A stretch of 64,000 nt of DNA from Bryobacterales bacterium (lineage in GTDB: Bacteria > Acidobacteriota > Terriglobia > Bryobacterales > Bryobacteraceae): contig JADZAF010000223.1 in assembly GCA_020852755.1 (NCBI GenBank), forward strand, positions 35,971-99,970, read 5' to 3'. Position 1 is the first letter of the stretch. Each line of letters starts with the position of its first letter. The notes under the pieces were generated by a model. The model saw only the letters and a list, made by a program, of their open reading frames with translations. It did not search any database and was not told the origin of the DNA. Both the position numbers and the translations under genes were made by a program. Shown piece after piece: positions 61,334 through 64,000 of the stretch.

Positions 61334-62101
61334 ATGCGCCTGGGCGCGGTCACCTACAACGTCCTGAAGGACTGGGACGTGGAAGCCATCATACGGAATC
61401 TGGAAGCCAGCGGATTCGAGGCCGTGGAGTTGCGTACCGGGCATGCCCACGGCGTGGAACCCTCCATCAGCTCGGAAGCGCGCGAGCGCATCAAGGCCCG
61501 TTTCCAGCGCAGCAAAGTGCGCCTGCTGAGCCTCGGCAGCACCTGCGAGTTCCACTCCCCGGACCCCGCCGAGCGGCGCAGGCAGGTGGAGATCGGCAAA
61601 TCCTTCGTGGACCTGGCGCGCGATACCGGTGCGCTGGGCGTGAAGGTCCGGCCCAACGGGCTCCCGAAAGAGATGCCGGTGGACACCACCGTCGCCAACA
61701 TCGGCGCCAGCCTGCGCGAATTAGGTGAGTATGCCCAGCCGCGCGGGGTGGAGATCTGGCTGGAGGTGCACGGGCGCGACAGCCAGAACCCTCCGGTGTG
61801 CGCCGCCATCATGAAGGCCGCGAATCACCCCGCCGTGGGGCTCTGCTGGAACTCGAATCCGACCGACGTAACGAACGGATCGGTGAAGGCCAGCTTCGAG
61901 TTGTTGCGGCCCTGGATCCGCAATGTGCATATCACCGAACTCGCCAACCCGTCCTATCCCTGGAGGGAACTGTTCACGCTGCTGCGCCAGTCCGGCTACG
62001 ACCGTTACACGCTATGCGAGGCGCAGGAGAGCAAAGAACCGGAGCGCTTCCTGCGATGGTACCGGGCCTTGTGGGGAGAACTGACCCGGGCATGCGAGTA
62101 A
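61334..62101 (+). CDS. TIM-barrel sugar-phosphate isomerase/epimerase family protein
   Basis: 255 aa from ATG 61334 (AAAGGA ribosome binding site). Xylose-isomerase-like TIM barrel: LEASGFEAVELRTGHAHGVE (~24), LLSLGSTCEFHSPDPAE (~63), VEIWLEVHGRDSQNP (~135, metal-ligand region), VGLCWNSNPTD and IRNVHITELANP (~195). No signal peptide. Family members act on sugars or inositol derivatives. It overlaps the following peptidase gene by 10 nt, so the two are co-translated. Confidence 0.85.
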   Translation: MRLGAVTYNVLKDWDVEAIIRNLEASGFEAVELRTGHAHGVEPSISSEARERIKARFQRSKVRLLSLGSTCEFHSPDPAERRRQVEIGKSFVDLARDTGALGVKVRPNGLPKEMPVDTTVANIGASLRELGEYAQPRGVEIWLEVHGRDSQNPPVCAAIMKAANHPAVGLCWNSNPTDVTNGSVKASFELLRPWIRNVHITELANPSYPWRELFTLLRQSGYDRYTLCEAQESKEPERFLRWYRALWGELTRACE

Positions 62102-64000
62102 GGCTTGGCGCCCTGCTGCTGGCCGCCTGGCTGCTGCCGGGCGCCGAAGTCCCCCGTCCTGAAGCACACTTCGGCCACAAGATCGGGGCCGACCGCACGG
62201 TGCTGGACTGGGACAAAGTGGTCTCCTATTTCCAGGCGCTCGAAAAATCCAGCGATCGCATACGGGTAGCGGAACTGGGAAAGAGCACCGAGGGGCGGCC
62301 CTTCATCGCCGCCACCATCGCTTCCCCGGAAACCCTCCGCGAGCTGCCGCGCTACCTCGAAATTCAAAGACGCCTGGCCGACCCCCGGCTTACGCCGGAA
62401 GACCAGGCCGCGCCGCTGATCGCCCAGGGCAAGAGCGTGGTGCTGATCACCTGCTCGATCCATGCCACCGAGATCGCCTCCACGCACAGCGCCATCGAGC
62501 TGGTCTACCGCCTGCTGACCGAAGACAATCCGCGCTTCCGCGCCATCCTGGACAACACTGTCTTTCTCCTGGTGCCGTCGCTCAACCCGGACGGGCTGGA
62601 TCTGGTCACCCGCTGGTACCGCAAGACGCTGGGGACGCCGTTCGAAGGGACCTCACCGCCGGAGCTGTATCACAAGTACCTGGGGCACGATAACAACCGC
62701 GACTGGTACATCTTCTCCCAGGCGGAGACGCGGCACACCATCTCGAAGCTGCACAACGTGTGGCATCCCCACATCGTCTACGACATGCACCAGCAGGGGG
62801 CCTACGCCTCGCGCATGTTCGTGCCGCCCTGGATGGATCCCATCGATCCCAACATCGACCCCATCCTCGTGCAGCAGTGCAACCTGTTCGGCATGGGCAT
62901 GGCCCTGGACCTGGTGGCGGCGGGGAAGACCGGAGTGGTGGTGAACGCCCTCTACGACTTCTGGACGCCGGCGCGGCACTACCAAGCCTATCACGGGGGC
63001 ATGCGGATTCTCAGCGAGACGGCCAGCGCCCGCATCGCTTCTCCCATCGTGGTGAGTCCGGACCAGATCGAAAGCCGTGCGCTGGGCTACGACCCGCGCG
63101 GCAGCAGCTGGAATCACCTGGAACCCTGGACGGGCGGCGAGTGGCGCCTGCGCGACCTGATCGACTACCAGTTGATCGCCATGGAATCCTGCCTCTACCA
63201 GGCGGCCGTTCACCGCGAAACCCTGCTGCGCAATTTCTACCGCATCGGACAGCGCGCGGTCGAGCGCAGGAATCCCCTGGCTTTCTACATACCGTCCGAA
63301 CAAGCGGATCCCGGCGCCACTCGCCGGCTGGTCGAGACGCTGGAGTTCGGGCAGGTGGAAATCGAACATCGCGCCGACGGCAGCTACCTGATTCCCATGC
63401 GCCAGCCCTACAGCGGTTTCGCCAAGACCCTGTTGGAGCGGCAGCGCTACCCGGACCTGCGGGTCTACCCCGGCGGCCCTCCCAAGCGGCCCTACGACGT
63501 CACCGCCCACACCCTGCCGCTGCTGATGGGCGTTCGCGTCGAGCCGGCGGACGCCATCCCGCCCCTGGGGCCCCGGCCCCCTGCCAGGCCGCTTTCAGGC
63601 AGCGACACCGATTCCTGGCTGGAGGTGAACCGTGCCTGGGCCGCGGGCGGCGCTGTCTGGCGCGACATGGCCAGCGGCGACTTCTCCCTGACTGCCCGGC
63701 CGGGATGGAAGCGCGTCGCCCGGCCGCGCATCGGCCTCTACAAGGGCTTCGTGCCCAATATGGACGAGGGCTGGACGCGCTGGCTGCTGGAAAAGTTCGG
63801 TTTCGCCTATTCGAGCGTGGGGAACCGCGAGATCCGCGGCGGGATCAAAGACCGGTACGATGTTTTGATCTTCGCCGATCAATCCGCCTCCGGCATCGAG
63901 AACGGCTACCGGCAGGGATCCATGCCCGAGGAGTACACCGGCGGCCTGGGCGAGCCCGGCGCGGCCGCCCTACGCGACTTCGCTGCCGGCGGCGGAAGCC
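62092..64000 (+). CDS. M14-family zinc carboxypeptidase, secreted (3' end outside window)
   Basis: At least 636 aa from ATG 62092, open to the window edge. Signal peptide LGALLLAAWLLPGAEV. M14 catalytic features: CSIHATEIAS (~126, His and Glu zinc ligands, HxxE), LVPSLNPDGLDLV (~162), GHDNNRDWYIFSQ (~200) and VYDMHQQGAYASRM (~226, third zinc His). After the peptidase domain the chain runs on for 300+ residues, including GLYKGFVPNMDEGWTRWLLEKFGF, as in large Bacteroidota/Acidobacteriota M14 proteins. It overlaps the isomerase gene by 10 nt. Confidence 0.88.
   Translation, partial: MRVRLGALLLAAWLLPGAEVPRPEAHFGHKIGADRTVLDWDKVVSYFQALEKSSDRIRVAELGKSTEGRPFIAATIASPETLRELPRYLEIQRRLADPRLTPEDQAAPLIAQGKSVVLITCSIHATEIASTHSAIELVYRLLTEDNPRFRAILDNTVFLLVPSLNPDGLDLVTRWYRKTLGTPFEGTSPPELYHKYLGHDNNRDWYIFSQAETRHTISKLHNVWHPHIVYDMHQQGAYASRMFVPPWMDPIDPNIDPILVQQCNLFGMGMALDLVAAGKTGVVVNALYDFWTPARHYQAYHGGMRILSETASARIASPIVVSPDQIESRALGYDPRGSSWNHLEPWTGGEWRLRDLIDYQLIAMESCLYQAAVHRETLLRNFYRIGQRAVERRNPLAFYIPSEQADPGATRRLVETLEFGQVEIEHRADGSYLIPMRQPYSGFAKTLLERQRYPDLRVYPGGPPKRPYDVTAHTLPLLMGVRVEPADAIPPLGPRPPARPLSGSDTDSWLEVNRAWAAGGAVWRDMASGDFSLTARPGWKRVARPRIGLYKGFVPNMDEGWTRWLLEKFGFAYSSVGNREIRGGIKDRYDVLIFADQSASGIENGYRQGSMPEEYTGGLGEPGAAALRDFAAGGGS

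Noticed and set aside
60981..61334. 117-aa minus-strand frame in the gap between the aminotransferase and isomerase genes
   Set aside because: It overlaps both flanking coding regions, has no ribosome binding site and shows no domain. I could not exclude a decayed gene but cannot support one.

Overview
The window is a high-G+C bacterial chromosome segment that most resembles Acidobacteriota, probably the Bryobacterales/Solibacter side. That placement is an inference from gene content. The supporting genes are two very large TonB-dependent receptors with N-terminal carboxypeptidase-regulatory domains, a BlaI/M56 regulatory pair, futalosine-pathway MqnD, a B12-dependent ribonucleotide reductase, a class II photolyase, a heavy-metal RND pump, and many secreted NHL, BNR, TPR and HEAT proteins. 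No rRNA, tRNA, insertion sequence, prophage or CRISPR array was found. Coding density is high. Long open frames on the wrong strand are common because of base composition.

Layout. 0-4.2 kb: a truncated BNR-repeat protein, a FecR-domain protein, a small secreted protein, a Cys-rich mini-protein and an NHL-repeat protein. 4.4-11.1 kb: two TonB-dependent receptors, each followed by a strong intrinsic terminator. 11.2-12.9 kb: a methyltransferase, a hotdog thioesterase and two small membrane proteins. 13.0-20.9 kb: a translationally coupled outer-membrane assembly operon (BamA/TamA-like protein, SurA-N-like protein, TamB). 20.9-26.4 kb: a ThiF/MoeB E1-like enzyme, an Fe-S aldo/keto reductase, and an operon of a sodium/solute symporter, a mini membrane protein and galactokinase. 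27-32.8 kb: MqnD, a HEAT-repeat protein, an epimerase coupled to photolyase, and a SPASM radical SAM protein. 32.8-40.2 kb: a small membrane protein, a TolC-like protein, an RND adaptor and an RND pump, followed 17 nt later by an isolated nuoM. 40.6-42.3 kb: a fusion protein ending in a MIP18/DUF59-like domain.

43.1-48.0 kb is the most unusual stretch. It has a membrane-anchored sensor-like TPR protein, two tandem 98-99-aa paralogues, and three tandem secreted ~140-aa paralogues. A shared motif, GTTAC-N9-GTARC-N-GCTACG, lies upstream of the sensor gene and of two of the secreted genes. The three secreted genes are also each followed by a hairpin with the same stem. I read this as a candidate undescribed regulon.

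48.0-64 kb: nrdJ with two NrdR-box-like sites 31 bp apart, a Tat-targeted HisC-like aminotransferase, a TPR/acetate-kinase-like pair, a B12-binding radical SAM protein, a blaI-blaR1-like-TonB_C operon with a perfect inverted-repeat operator, an M48 protease, a class V aminotransferase, a TIM-barrel isomerase, and an M14 carboxypeptidase cut by the window end.
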